This document shows, one piece after another, positions 17,811-26,948 of a stretch of DNA of 64,000 nucleotides. The notes under the pieces were generated by a model that ran no database searches, was not told the DNA's origin, and worked only from the letters and a program-made list of their open reading frames with translations. Position 1 is the first letter of the stretch. The number at the start of each line of letters is the position of its first letter. The translations under genes were made by a program, and so were the position numbers. The stretch comes from Bacteroides mediterraneensis (GTDB taxonomy: Bacteria > Bacteroidota > Bacteroidia > Bacteroidales > Bacteroidaceae), in the NCBI RefSeq assembly GCF_016900355.1, contig NZ_JACJKA010000001.1, positions 124,001 through 188,000 of the forward strand, read 5' to 3'.

Positions 17811-19140
17811 ACATCAAGGTCTCAAACAGAAGTTGGGCCATATGCTTCCCTCCCCTGAAATTGATGTGTGTATAATCATAATTGGCCATCTGCGGTTTGC
17901 CTTCCACCATCTTCACCATGCTTCCTTCTCCTCCCATGGCTTCAAACATGTTCCAGAAGGCCACGTGCGTTTCTGCGGCCAGTGCCTGCTGGTACCGAAT
18001 CAATCCTTTCACGCCGGGCATGGTACGCAGTTCACCGTTTTCATCCTTGTATTCCCGGTCGCCTACACTGACAATCAGAATAGAAGTCTCCGGGAAAGCC
18101 TCCTTCAGCCGTTCCACAATAGGCTTCATGGCGTTCTTGTAATACGTATAGTTCAACACATTCTGTGAAGCCACATTCAACCCATATTGCAACACAATCA
18201 AATCATAAGGCCGCAACCGGTTGTATTGGCGCAGAATAGACATCGGAATGTGTGCCAGCTGCTGTCCGCTACTCCCCCGAGTACTGAAATTATCCACCAC
18301 CACTCCCCGGTGCGGATCCATTGTCACCGCATAGAACAAGGCTGCCGAATCCAGCTTTTCCACATTCCAGCGAACGGAACCAATCCGACCATCGACAGAC
18401 ACAGCCTGCAATTCTCCATTTCCTTTCACGGGAAATTCTTTTTTCTCTCTTCCATTTACAGAAGCGCTCAGTGTCACTGAATCAGCAGCCAAGAAATAGC
18501 AAGTTGACACGTCACAGGTATCTATGCGCGAAAGAAAACGTTTTTCACCTTTCAACAAAACATACGCTCCGACCGAAGGAATGAAATAATGATTGGAAAT
18601 GTCCTGACGGGAACGATCAAAATGCACAGAGTCTGTAATGGCATGACTGCCCCAACCTCCAAACGATTGGTGCACCGTAGGACGGAAACTCGCAATTTTA
18701 TTCGTAATCGGCACATATCCCACCCCACATCCGCCAAAACGCTTCTGCAACATCTCACGCAAATCGCCGGTCAGAATATCTGCCTCGATAAAGGAATCCC
18801 CGAAATAAGCGATACGCACCGGTCGGTTCAGGGCATTCACCTGACTCAACGCCTCATAAAAATGACTCATTCCGCGCCCCGTAGAATCCACATATTCCTC
18901 AATGCATACCATGCCGCTCTTGCAGGTATCCACAAAGGCAGGCTTCACCGGAGGAGGCAATATCAAGGAATCCGAATCCATCGGCTCCACCAATTCCTTT
19001 TTCACGCGGACATCAGAAAGCAGGTCCACCCTTCGCAAAGGCTTTCCATCTAAAGAAACAGAGGGTAAATAATGCAGTGCAAACAGACCTGCCACGACCA
19101 GAACCGTAAACAGGAAAGTATATAATAATCTATTCTTCAT
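17764..19140 (-). CDS. SGNH/GDSL-family membrane-anchored hydrolase or acyltransferase (first of two)
   Basis: 458 aa from the ATG at 19140 (MKNRLLYTFLFTVLVVAGLF), a single N-terminal membrane anchor. A TTG at 19194 is excluded because it lies inside the promoter's -33 region. Block I is IAYFGDSFIEAD with Ser116, and the C-terminal YDYTHINFRGG provides the Asp-His pair. The roughly 40-residue linker after the anchor is proline- and acid-rich. It heads the three-gene acyl-transfer unit with SGNH 2 and MBOAT, and uses a copy of the dispersed promoter/operator element also found upstream of the AraC gene at 43.4 kb. Confidence 0.87.
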   Translation of the reverse strand: MKNRLLYTFLFTVLVVAGLFALHYLPSVSLDGKPLRRVDLLSDVRVKKELVEPMDSDSLILPPPVKPAFVDTCKSGMVCIEEYVDSTGRGMSHFYEALSQVNALNRPVRIAYFGDSFIEADILTGDLREMLQKRFGGCGVGYVPITNKIASFRPTVHQSFGGWGSHAITDSVHFDRSRQDISNHYFIPSVGAYVLLKGEKRFLSRIDTCDVSTCYFLAADSVTLSASVNGREKKEFPVKGNGELQAVSVDGRIGSVRWNVEKLDSAALFYAVTMDPHRGVVVDNFSTRGSSGQQLAHIPMSILRQYNRLRPYDLIVLQYGLNVASQNVLNYTYYKNAMKPIVERLKEAFPETSILIVSVGDREYKDENGELRTMPGVKGLIRYQQALAAETHVAFWNMFEAMGGEGSMVKMVEGKPQMANYDYTHINFRGGKHMAQLLFETLMYGKEQYEKRKAYEME

Positions 19141-19163
19141 GAATTTTCCTCCAAAATCGACTG

Positions 19164-19234
19164 CAAAGATAATGAAAGCCGAGTGCAGAGGCAAATAGAA
19201 AACATAGTTTTCTGATTTTGACGATGCCGAGGCG
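19164..19234 (-). promoter_or_regulatory. Dispersed promoter/operator element, copy 3
   Basis: On the minus strand: the conserved block CGCCTCGGCAT (up to about 19234), then AGAAAAC-TAT-GTTTTCT (19197-19213, perfect inverted repeat), TTTG (19192-19195), 20 nt, and TATCTTTG (19164-19171). It drives the SGNH-MBOAT operon with a leader of about 17 nt. Nearly identical sequence occurs at 43323-43372 and 43407-43456. Confidence 0.8.
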
Positions 19235-19246
19235 AATCTTATTTCG

Positions 19247-19888
19247 TCACCCTTGACGCTTTCCCCGGATATTCTTTAAGAATTCATCCACCATGCGGTT
19301 ACCTTTTTCTGTAGTGATACCCCTCATGTGCAGAATCGTAATCTCACTGTAAATCTCAGCCAGCGGATAATGCAGGGTTATATCGGAATAAATCAGCAAA
19401 TCCAACTGCATGGCCATGGCCTGATTGATAATCTGGAAATTAATGTCGTCTCGAAAAATGCCCTGTTCCACCCCTTTTTGGAAATATTCCACCGAATCGG
19501 CATCGTTTTGCCGTTGTTCTTCGTGTATAAAATCCAACACCTTGGGATATTTGCGTAAGTCACGAAAAAACAAGGGGTTTACCAGACATAATTCGTTGAC
19601 TTTGCGTTCATAGAATTTAAGGATTACTTCCAGCACGTTTTCCGCCCTGGAAGTAATCTCTTGCATATCTTCATTGATCCGCTGGCGATATAAGCCGAAG
19701 ACCTCCAGCAACAACTGTTCCTTGTCGCCGAACAGTTCGTAGAGGGTACGCTTGGATATGGACAAAGAACCTGCGATGTCGTCCATGTGAACGGCTTTAA
19801 TGCCCGAACGCTTAAACGCTTCGGCCGCAGTTTCCAATATGCGTATTTTCAGCTCCTCACGGTTGCTTTCTCTTCTCCGCCCTGCCAT
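19247..19888 (-). CDS. TetR/AcrR-family transcriptional regulator
   Basis: 213 aa. The N-terminal HTH (residues about 12-58: ILETAAEAFKRSGIKAVHMD, then SISKRTLYELFGDKE) is typical of TetR. The C-terminal ligand domain is not assignable. It is the last gene of the RND efflux operon, 13 bp after the LpxA-like gene, so it probably represses that operon in response to a pump substrate. Regulation from the distal end of the target operon would be autoregulatory. Confidence 0.9.
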   Translation of the reverse strand: MAGRRRESNREELKIRILETAAEAFKRSGIKAVHMDDIAGSLSISKRTLYELFGDKEQLLLEVFGLYRQRINEDMQEITSRAENVLEVILKFYERKVNELCLVNPLFFRDLRKYPKVLDFIHEEQRQNDADSVEYFQKGVEQGIFRDDINFQIINQAMAMQLDLLIYSDITLHYPLAEIYSEITILHMRGITTEKGNRMVDEFLKNIRGKRQG

Positions 19889-19901
19889 CTGATCACTTTA
19901 A

Positions 19902-20669
19902 TCAATGAATGATACCTAATTGTGAAGATTCCACGAACTGAAGAATATTCTCAATTTCAGGTCCGTGCGGAATCTGTTCCCGGATACGAACCAATGCATC
20001 ATGCTGCGATGTATTGGCTTTATACAGGATACGGTAGGCCTGTGCAATGTGCTTGATAACCGTTTCCGAAATACCGGTATATTCCAGCACCTTCGTATTG
20101 ATGCTATAAAACGCAATCGGTTCGTGAGCAGCCACGATATAAGGAGGAATGTCTTTAATGAAACGACATCCACCCTGTACCAGTGAATAGCTTCCCAAAC
20201 GCGTATTTCCTTGCATCAGTACGTTGGAAGTCAGGATAGCGCAATCGTAGATGATGCAGTTACCAGATACCTGTGAACCGTTACCGATAATACATCCGTT
20301 TCCTACTTCCACATCGTGTGACAGACGAGCACCCGTCATAATAAAATTGTTGTTGCCCACCTTTGTGGCATGTGAAGGATGAGTACCCCGGATAATCACG
20401 GAATTCTCACGAATCACATTGTGGTCGCCGATGATGGCCAGCGTATCTTCGCCCGTATAGGCAAAATCTTGGGGAACAGCCGCAACGACTGCTCCCTGAT
20501 AAACTGTATTCCCGTTTCCCATGCGCGTACCACTCATCAGGCTGGCATAGGGCATAATCACATTATCATCGCCTATCTCTACGTTCTTGTCGATATAGGC
20601 AAATGGATGTACCGTCACATTTTTGCCAAGTTTGGCCGACGGATCCACATAAGCTAAAGGACTAATCAT
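19902..20669 (-). CDS. LpxA-family acyltransferase (acyl-ACP:UDP-GlcNAc O-acyltransferase-like)
   Basis: 255 aa left-handed beta-helix (hexapeptide repeats: LGKNVTVHPFAYIDKNVEIG and similar) with the LpxA C-terminal helical domain. The catalytic histidine is present as His118 in ARLSHDVEVGNG, and IRENSVIIRGTHPSHATKVG matches the substrate loop. LpxA makes the first intermediate of lipid A. The housekeeping lpxA usually sits with other lipid A genes, so this copy between an RND pump and a TetR gene may be a paralogue that alters lipid A when the pump operon is induced. Whether it is the only LpxA of the genome cannot be seen here. Confidence 0.82.
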   Translation of the reverse strand: MISPLAYVDPSAKLGKNVTVHPFAYIDKNVEIGDDNVIMPYASLMSGTRMGNGNTVYQGAVVAAVPQDFAYTGEDTLAIIGDHNVIRENSVIIRGTHPSHATKVGNNNFIMTGARLSHDVEVGNGCIIGNGSQVSGNCIIYDCAILTSNVLMQGNTRLGSYSLVQGGCRFIKDIPPYIVAAHEPIAFYSINTKVLEYTGISETVIKHIAQAYRILYKANTSQHDALVRIREQIPHGPEIENILQFVESSQLGIIH

Positions 20670-20691
20670 GTTTCTTCATATTTAAGGTTAC

Positions 20692-22074
20692 TTATTCTCT
20701 TCCACCACCCAATGCGCTGTACAGGTTGATGACAGCCTGCATACGCTGGAAGTTATCGGAAACTTCACTCAACTGGGCGCTCAGCAGATTCTGCTGTGCG
20801 GTCAGGATTTCCAGATAAGTGGCATCTCCGCTCTGGAACAAGGCCTTGGTATAAGTCACTGCCTTATCCAACTGTTCTACCTGTCCACGGTCTTCCACCA
20901 GTTTCTTATTCTGCGTATCGAACAGATACAAAGCATCGCTCACTTCCTTTCCTGCTTCCAGAATAGTCTGCTGATAATTCATCTGAGCAATCTTTTCTTC
21001 TGCCTTTGAAACCTTCAGGTTGGCAATCAGCTTACCGTTATTGAAAATAGGCTGAGCCAATGAAGCCAAAGCCTGCAGCATAAATTCACCCGGATTAGAA
21101 ACTTGAATACCTGATCCGTTTGTCCATCCTGCCATACCTGTAATGTTCAAGCCCGGATAGAAAGCTGCACGTGCGGAATTAGTTGTATAATAAGCAGCCG
21201 CAAGCGTCATTTCAGCCATCTTTACGTCCGGACGGTTTTCCAATAACTGCATCGGTACACCCGCTGCCAGTTCTTCCGGCATAACCTGTTCATCCAATGT
21301 ACTGCGTTCGATGGTCTGAGGAGCCTTAGCCAACAGTACAGCAAGTGAATTTTCTGTTTCACGCACCTGACGTTTCAAATCCATCAATGAAGCCTCTACC
21401 TGATGGCTGGCAGCACGCATCTGTGCTACGGCAGCTTCAGTGGTCATACCGGCAATTTTCATGGCTTCCATTACTCGTACGTTTTCTTTATAGATAGCAG
21501 CCGTTTCGGTCGTAATTTCTACCTGACGGTCAAGCATCAGCAAAGAATAGTACACGTTAGCTATACCACAAATAATCTGTGAACGTACAGCCTGTTCCGC
21601 ATACTGGCTCTGTTCGTAGGCAACTTTCTGACCACGTTTAGTGTTCAAAATCTTGCCGAACAAGTCAATTTCCCAGCTGGCTGCAACCGGAAGCTGGTAT
21701 GCCTTTACATAGTTTCCACCTCCCATGCTGGTTGTAGAACCTTGCGGAGCCAGATTAATGGTAGGCAAGTAAGACAGTTTCGCCGCCGTCAACATCACTT
21801 TCGCTTCCTCTACGCGGAGTGCAGCGGCCTGCATATCTACGTTGTTGGCCAGTCCTTCTTCAATCAAGGCCTGCAGTTTTGCATCACGGAACACTTCCTT
21901 CCAAGGCAGATTTCCCATGTTGGCTGTGTCCGAAGCCAACGTATCGGTCGCCGAAGCCGGGTCGCGATAGATGCCTGAGGCATCTATCGTTTCCGGACGG
22001 TCGTAAGCTTTATAAATGTGGCAGCTGCTCATCATGGCAGTCAGACACATCATTCCTATTATCTGTTTTTTCAT
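20692..22074 (-). CDS. RND efflux outer-membrane channel (TolC/OprM family lipoprotein)
   Basis: 460 aa from the ATG at 22074; the TTG at 22080 is less likely. The N-terminus MKKQIIGMMCLTAMMSSCHI has a lipobox (SSC), as in OprM-type channels. Two outer-membrane-efflux repeats are visible, with GLANNVDMQAAALRVEEAKV and a later duplicate containing AAYYTTNSARAAFYPGLNI. It forms the outer-membrane exit duct of the tripartite pump. It lies 8 bp after the pump gene. Confidence 0.93.
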   Translation of the reverse strand: MKKQIIGMMCLTAMMSSCHIYKAYDRPETIDASGIYRDPASATDTLASDTANMGNLPWKEVFRDAKLQALIEEGLANNVDMQAAALRVEEAKVMLTAAKLSYLPTINLAPQGSTTSMGGGNYVKAYQLPVAASWEIDLFGKILNTKRGQKVAYEQSQYAEQAVRSQIICGIANVYYSLLMLDRQVEITTETAAIYKENVRVMEAMKIAGMTTEAAVAQMRAASHQVEASLMDLKRQVRETENSLAVLLAKAPQTIERSTLDEQVMPEELAAGVPMQLLENRPDVKMAEMTLAAAYYTTNSARAAFYPGLNITGMAGWTNGSGIQVSNPGEFMLQALASLAQPIFNNGKLIANLKVSKAEEKIAQMNYQQTILEAGKEVSDALYLFDTQNKKLVEDRGQVEQLDKAVTYTKALFQSGDATYLEILTAQQNLLSAQLSEVSDNFQRMQAVINLYSALGGGRE

Positions 22075-22082
22075 TATCAATC

Positions 22083-25000
22083 TTATTTATGCGTATTAGG
22101 AGAATACTGTTCAATTTCAGACTCTACTTCGCTTTCATCGAGGCTATCCCATTCCATCGGTTTAACCTTCTCTTGCAGCCACTGGAAGATGACGAACAAT
22201 ACAGGTACGATGAAGATCTGCAAAATCATACCGATCAACATACCACCGATAGCGGAAGCACCCAATGTACGGTTACCGTGGGCACCTACACCGAAGGCAA
22301 ACATCAACGGAAGCAAGCCGACAATCATGGCCAAAGAAGTCATCAAGATAGGTCGCAAACGAGCGGCGGCACCCAACACGGCAGCCCACGAAATACTCAT
22401 ACCTTGCTTACGACGGTCGAGGGCGAACTCAACAATCAAGATGGCGTTCTTTGCCAACAGACCCATCAACATAATCAAGGCAATCTGCATGTAGATATCG
22501 TTTGACATAGAACCTACAATCATCTTCAAGGCCGGGATACTACCCAATGCACCGAATCCGTTGACAAACAGGAAGCTACCCATCAAACCGAACGGTACGG
22601 AAAGCAATACGGCCAACGGAAGAATATAACTTTCGTACTGGGCACTCAACAGCAAGTATACGAATACGAAACAGAGCACAAAGATGATACCCGTCGTACT
22701 ACCACTTGAAGAAGCTTCCTCACGCGCCATACCTCCTAATTCATAACCAAATCCAGTCGGCAGGTTTTCCTTGGCCACTTCTGCAATAGCCTGCAAAGCC
22801 TGACCTGAAGTATATCCTGATGCCGGAGCCACCATCACTTTCATAGAAGTGTACAGGTTGAAACGGCTGATGATATCCGGGCCGTATACTTTCTTCAAAC
22901 TGACGAACTGCGTGATAGGAGCCATTTCTCCGTTGCTTCCACGTACTTTCACGCCATTCAGCGATTCCATGTTCTTAGTAGCATCCGGTTCTGCCTGAAT
23001 CATTACACGGTACATCTTACCGAAACGGTTGAAGTTAGAAGCATACAAACCACCGAAGTATCCCTGCATGGTAGAAAGGATGTCACTCGGACTAATACCT
23101 GCCTTCTTACAAGCTGCCGCATCAATATCCAGCTGATACTGCGGGAAGCTCGGGTTGAAGGTCGTCTTTGCAGAGTTGATTTCCGGACGTGCTTCCAAAG
23201 CTGCGGTATAACTGTTCACCACTTCAAAGAAGTGATCCAAACTACCACCGGTCTTATCCTGCATGTTCAACTCAATATCACTTGATACAGAGTAACCCGG
23301 AATCATCGGAGGAGCAAAGAACAATACCTGTGCATCCTTGATGACTTTCTGCGCACGCATGAACAAGGTCGCATAAACGATATCCGAGTTCTGCATCAGT
23401 GAACGTTCTTCCCAGTCTTTCAACTTAATGATGACAGAACCGTAAGAAGGTCCCTGACCACCGATGAAGCTGTAACCGGAAATGATAGTACGTGACTGAA
23501 CAGCCGGTTCTGCAGCTACCAGACTGTCTACCTTATTTAATACTTCCATGGCACGTTCCTGTGAAGTACCAGGAGGCAACGTTACGGCACCCATAATCGT
23601 ACCGGTATCTTCATTCGGCACCATACCGGTCGGAGTAATCTTCATAAAGAAAATCAACAGCACAATAGAAGCGGCTACCAATCCCATGGCCAGCCATTTC
23701 TTATGAATAAAGAATACCACACGCTTCTTATAGCTCTTCAGCAAAGAATCGTAAGCCGCATTGAAAGAGGTATGAAAACGGTCAATCATGCTCATCTTCT
23801 TCGGCTTATGTTCAGAGTCATGCGGTTTCAGGAAGAGAGCACACAAGGCCGGTGACAAAGTCAAGGCGTTCAATGCAGAGAAGGCGATAGAAATAGCCAT
23901 GGTAATACCGAACTGACGGTAGAACGTACCGGCCGTACCACCCATGAAACTTACCGGGATAAATACGGACATCATGACCAAGGTAATGGAAACCAAGGCA
24001 CCACCCAGTTCGCTCATGGCGTCGATAGAAGCCTCACGGGAAGACTTATATCCTTGGTCCAGTTTCGCATGGACACCTTCCACCACCACAATGGCATCAT
24101 CGACCACAATCGCAATGGCCAACACCATCGCCGAAAGTGTCAGCAAGTTCACACTAAATCCAATCAACTTCAAGACGAAGAAGGTAGCAATCAAGGCTAC
24201 CGGAATGGCAATGGCCGGAATCAATGTAGAACGCATATCCTGCAAGAAGACATATACTACAATGAACACCAAAATAAATGCCTCAATCAAAGTCTTGATA
24301 ACTTCGTGGATAGACGCATACAAGAAGTCGTTGGCATTCTGTGCCACGTTAATCTTCAAACCGGCAGGCAAACTTTCTTCTGCTTTGCTGATTACATCCA
24401 ACAAGTTGTTGATGGTTTCCGTAGCGTTGGTTCCCGCCATCTGGAACACGATACAAGTTACAGCCTTATGACCGTTTACCGTATTATTAAAGGTATAGGC
24501 CAGACGACCCAGCTCGATACGAGCTACATCTCCCAGACGGAGCACTTCGCCGTCGGGCAGAGCCTTGATGACGATGTTCTCAAATTCCTCTGTCTGTTGC
24601 AGACGTCCTTTGTAACGGATAGTGTACTGGAAAGTCTGGTTACCACGTTCACCAAACTGTCCCGGAGCCGCTTCAATATTCTGTTCAGCCAAGGCATTGG
24701 AAATATCGGCCGGCACCAGTTTATACTGAGCCATGATATCCGGCTTCAACCAGATACGCATAGAATAGTCCTGACCCATCACGTTGGCATCACCCACACC
24801 TTTCACACGCTGTACTTCCGGAATCAAGTTAATCTTGGCGTAGTTTTCAATAAACTCAATGTTGTATTTATCTTCCGCATCATACAAAGAGAAAATCAAC
24901 AGCATGGAGTTCTGACGTTTCTGTGTAGTCACACCGACTTTGGTTACTTCGGCCGGCAACAGACCTTGTGCCATAGAAACACGGTTCTGTACGTTGACCG

Positions 25001-25313
25001 CTGCCATATCCGGGTCGGTACCTTGGTTGAAATATACACTGATATCAGCTGAACCGTTGTTGGATGCACTTGACTGGATGTACATCATGTTTTCCACACC
25101 GTTAATCTGGTCTTCCAACGGAGCAATCACAGAGTTCAATACAGTCTGTGCATTCGCACCCGTATAAGTGGCTCTTACCGATACGGTAGGAGGCGCAATG
25201 TCCGGATACTGGGTAACTGGCAGCGTAGCCAGACCGATCACACCCAAGATGACTATCAAGATAGAGATTACCGTTGACAGCACCGGACGGTTAATAAATT
25301 TATCTAGTTTCAT
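22083..25313 (-). CDS. RND multidrug efflux pump, inner-membrane permease (AcrB/HAE1 type)
   Basis: 1076 aa, full length for HAE1 RND pumps. Twelve predicted membrane segments; the start MKLDKFINRPVLSTVISILI gives TM1. The proton-relay Asp pair is in TM4 (LAIAIVVDDAIVVVEGVH), and FIPVSFMGGTAGTFYRQFG and ALTLSPALCALFL are family signatures. It exports drugs, bile acids or dyes by proton antiport. The operon order is adaptor, pump, channel, LpxA-like, TetR. Confidence 0.96.
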   Translation of the reverse strand: MKLDKFINRPVLSTVISILIVILGVIGLATLPVTQYPDIAPPTVSVRATYTGANAQTVLNSVIAPLEDQINGVENMMYIQSSASNNGSADISVYFNQGTDPDMAAVNVQNRVSMAQGLLPAEVTKVGVTTQKRQNSMLLIFSLYDAEDKYNIEFIENYAKINLIPEVQRVKGVGDANVMGQDYSMRIWLKPDIMAQYKLVPADISNALAEQNIEAAPGQFGERGNQTFQYTIRYKGRLQQTEEFENIVIKALPDGEVLRLGDVARIELGRLAYTFNNTVNGHKAVTCIVFQMAGTNATETINNLLDVISKAEESLPAGLKINVAQNANDFLYASIHEVIKTLIEAFILVFIVVYVFLQDMRSTLIPAIAIPVALIATFFVLKLIGFSVNLLTLSAMVLAIAIVVDDAIVVVEGVHAKLDQGYKSSREASIDAMSELGGALVSITLVMMSVFIPVSFMGGTAGTFYRQFGITMAISIAFSALNALTLSPALCALFLKPHDSEHKPKKMSMIDRFHTSFNAAYDSLLKSYKKRVVFFIHKKWLAMGLVAASIVLLIFFMKITPTGMVPNEDTGTIMGAVTLPPGTSQERAMEVLNKVDSLVAAEPAVQSRTIISGYSFIGGQGPSYGSVIIKLKDWEERSLMQNSDIVYATLFMRAQKVIKDAQVLFFAPPMIPGYSVSSDIELNMQDKTGGSLDHFFEVVNSYTAALEARPEINSAKTTFNPSFPQYQLDIDAAACKKAGISPSDILSTMQGYFGGLYASNFNRFGKMYRVMIQAEPDATKNMESLNGVKVRGSNGEMAPITQFVSLKKVYGPDIISRFNLYTSMKVMVAPASGYTSGQALQAIAEVAKENLPTGFGYELGGMAREEASSSGSTTGIIFVLCFVFVYLLLSAQYESYILPLAVLLSVPFGLMGSFLFVNGFGALGSIPALKMIVGSMSNDIYMQIALIMLMGLLAKNAILIVEFALDRRKQGMSISWAAVLGAAARLRPILMTSLAMIVGLLPLMFAFGVGAHGNRTLGASAIGGMLIGMILQIFIVPVLFVIFQWLQEKVKPMEWDSLDESEVESEIEQYSPNTHK

Positions 25314-25411
25314 TCTTTAAATACTATTTTTGTTACAGTTCCGGAAACCCTTTGTTATCCACACACTCCCATGCGGATCGAGATTTCCTTCCACCTTACG
25401 CACATTATTTA

Positions 25412-26626
25412 TTAATTGAAAGCTGTCTGAATGTTTCCATCCTTCTGATCCTGCAAAGCCTTCTTATACTTTGCTTCCTTCTCAGCCGGAGTAATCGGTT
25501 TGATTTTCTGTCCGTCGGTCAGTGTCTGTACACCTTCGATGACAATCTTGTCACCCGGCTTCAAACCACCCGTCACAATGTAATTCTTACCGTCATTCAA
25601 ATTAGAAATCTGTACTTCCGTATGTTTGATGGTGCTGTCGGCCTGCAACACATACACAAACTTCTTGTCCTGAATTTCCTGTGTAGCAGTCTGCGGAATC
25701 AAGATGATGTCGCTCATCGTGTAAGGGAATACCACATTGGCCATACCGCCACTACGCAACACGTTCTGCTTGTTCGGGAAAATAGCACGCATGCTTACAG
25801 AACCCGTCGTCTGGTCGATAACTCCACTCACGGCATCAATCTTACCTTCTTCAGAGTACATGGTACCATCAGCCAACTGCAATTTCACTGCCGGCATCTT
25901 TTCCAATTGTTCCTTCAAAGTACCTCCTGCACGTGTCAACTCCAGCAGCTGTTTTTCAGTCATGGAGAAGTACACATACATATCGCCAATCTGAGACACT
26001 GTAGTCAGCGGTTCTGCTACCGACGGACTTACCAGCGCACCCACACGATACGGGAATGTACCAATCACACCATCCGAAGGGCTTGTCACCGTACAGAATC
26101 CCAAATTTTGTTTAGCAGCAGCATAAGCAGCTTCTGCCTGCGCCAAACTCGCTTTTGCAGAAAGCAGATTGTTTACCGCCGTTTGATATTCAAAGTCACT
26201 GATAATCTTCTGCTCGTGCAACATCTTCTTGTTGGCTTCCGTAGAAGTAACTGTTTCCAGGTTTGCTTTGGCTGAAGCTACGCTGGCCTTTGCCTGGTCG
26301 TATGCAGCCTTATACTGCGTCGGGTCAATCTGGAACAGAGCCTGTCCTTTGTGAACGGTTGCACCTTCGTCCACACACAATTTCACAATAAAACCTGATA
26401 CTTGAGGACGGATTTCAATGTCCTGCAAACCTTTGATTGTTGCCGGGTATTGAGTTGACTGATTGCTGGAAGTAGCTGAAACTGCCTCTACTGCAAATTC
26501 GTCATCACCCATTTTCATACCCCCCTGACCACCACAAGCAGTCAGAACCGAAAGAGTCAATGCATAGAATGCCACTCGGCTAGAAGAAAGACTTCTGTTT
26601 CTTTTTGTGCTCATACTTATATTCAT
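25412..26626 (-). CDS. RND efflux periplasmic adaptor (membrane fusion protein)
   Basis: 404 aa lipoprotein (lipobox in TLSVLTACGG). It has a split lipoyl domain (SGFIVKLCVDEGATVHKGQALFQIDP), an alpha-helical hairpin rich in Ala/Gln (about residues 105-175), and beta-barrel and membrane-proximal domains. It bridges the pump and the TolC-like channel. It is the first gene of the operon; the 98-bp gap to the pump gene holds no clear terminator. A second ATG four codons in is also possible. Confidence 0.94.
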   Translation of the reverse strand: MNISMSTKRNRSLSSSRVAFYALTLSVLTACGGQGGMKMGDDEFAVEAVSATSSNQSTQYPATIKGLQDIEIRPQVSGFIVKLCVDEGATVHKGQALFQIDPTQYKAAYDQAKASVASAKANLETVTSTEANKKMLHEQKIISDFEYQTAVNNLLSAKASLAQAEAAYAAAKQNLGFCTVTSPSDGVIGTFPYRVGALVSPSVAEPLTTVSQIGDMYVYFSMTEKQLLELTRAGGTLKEQLEKMPAVKLQLADGTMYSEEGKIDAVSGVIDQTTGSVSMRAIFPNKQNVLRSGGMANVVFPYTMSDIILIPQTATQEIQDKKFVYVLQADSTIKHTEVQISNLNDGKNYIVTGGLKPGDKIVIEGVQTLTDGQKIKPITPAEKEAKYKKALQDQKDGNIQTAFN

Positions 26627-26948
26627 ACTAAAAAATTGATTTTTTCTCTCATTCTCTCAATATAAAAGTTCTCCGATGAAAACTTTAAGCCTTTTTTTAG
26701 TTTTTAATGGCGCAAATATAACAAAAAAATACAGCCTAAAAAACGAGCTTTAACTAAGAATAACCATAAAACGAATATATAATTACATATCGCCAAATTA
26801 ATCCGACCAATTGACGATAAACATCGACAAAAAATATGAACAAAATCCGTTTTATAGTTTTTTTCAGAAAAAAACAGTCCATTTGTTATTTTATTCCTAC
26901 ATTTGCGCGACACTTTATTCTTTGAAAAACTCAAAAAACGAAGAAAAT
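26627..26948. promoter_or_regulatory. Divergent regulatory region between efflux operon and malic enzyme gene
   Basis: A 322-bp AT-rich interval. On the minus strand TATATTTG (26713-26720) is a -7 element for the efflux operon, and on the plus strand TACATTTG (26898-26905) is one for the malic enzyme gene. Neither has a TTTG at the ideal distance. No reliable gene was seen between them. No clear TetR palindrome could be singled out. Confidence 0.5.

Noticed and set aside
19141-19194. Extended N-terminus of the first SGNH protein from TTG 19194
   Set aside because: The codon lies in the -33 region of the copy 3 promoter; ATG 19140 with an immediate membrane anchor fits.
24054-25052. 332-codon plus-strand ORF opposite the RND pump
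   Set aside because: Shadow of a conserved pump gene; His/Gln-rich composition with no domain.
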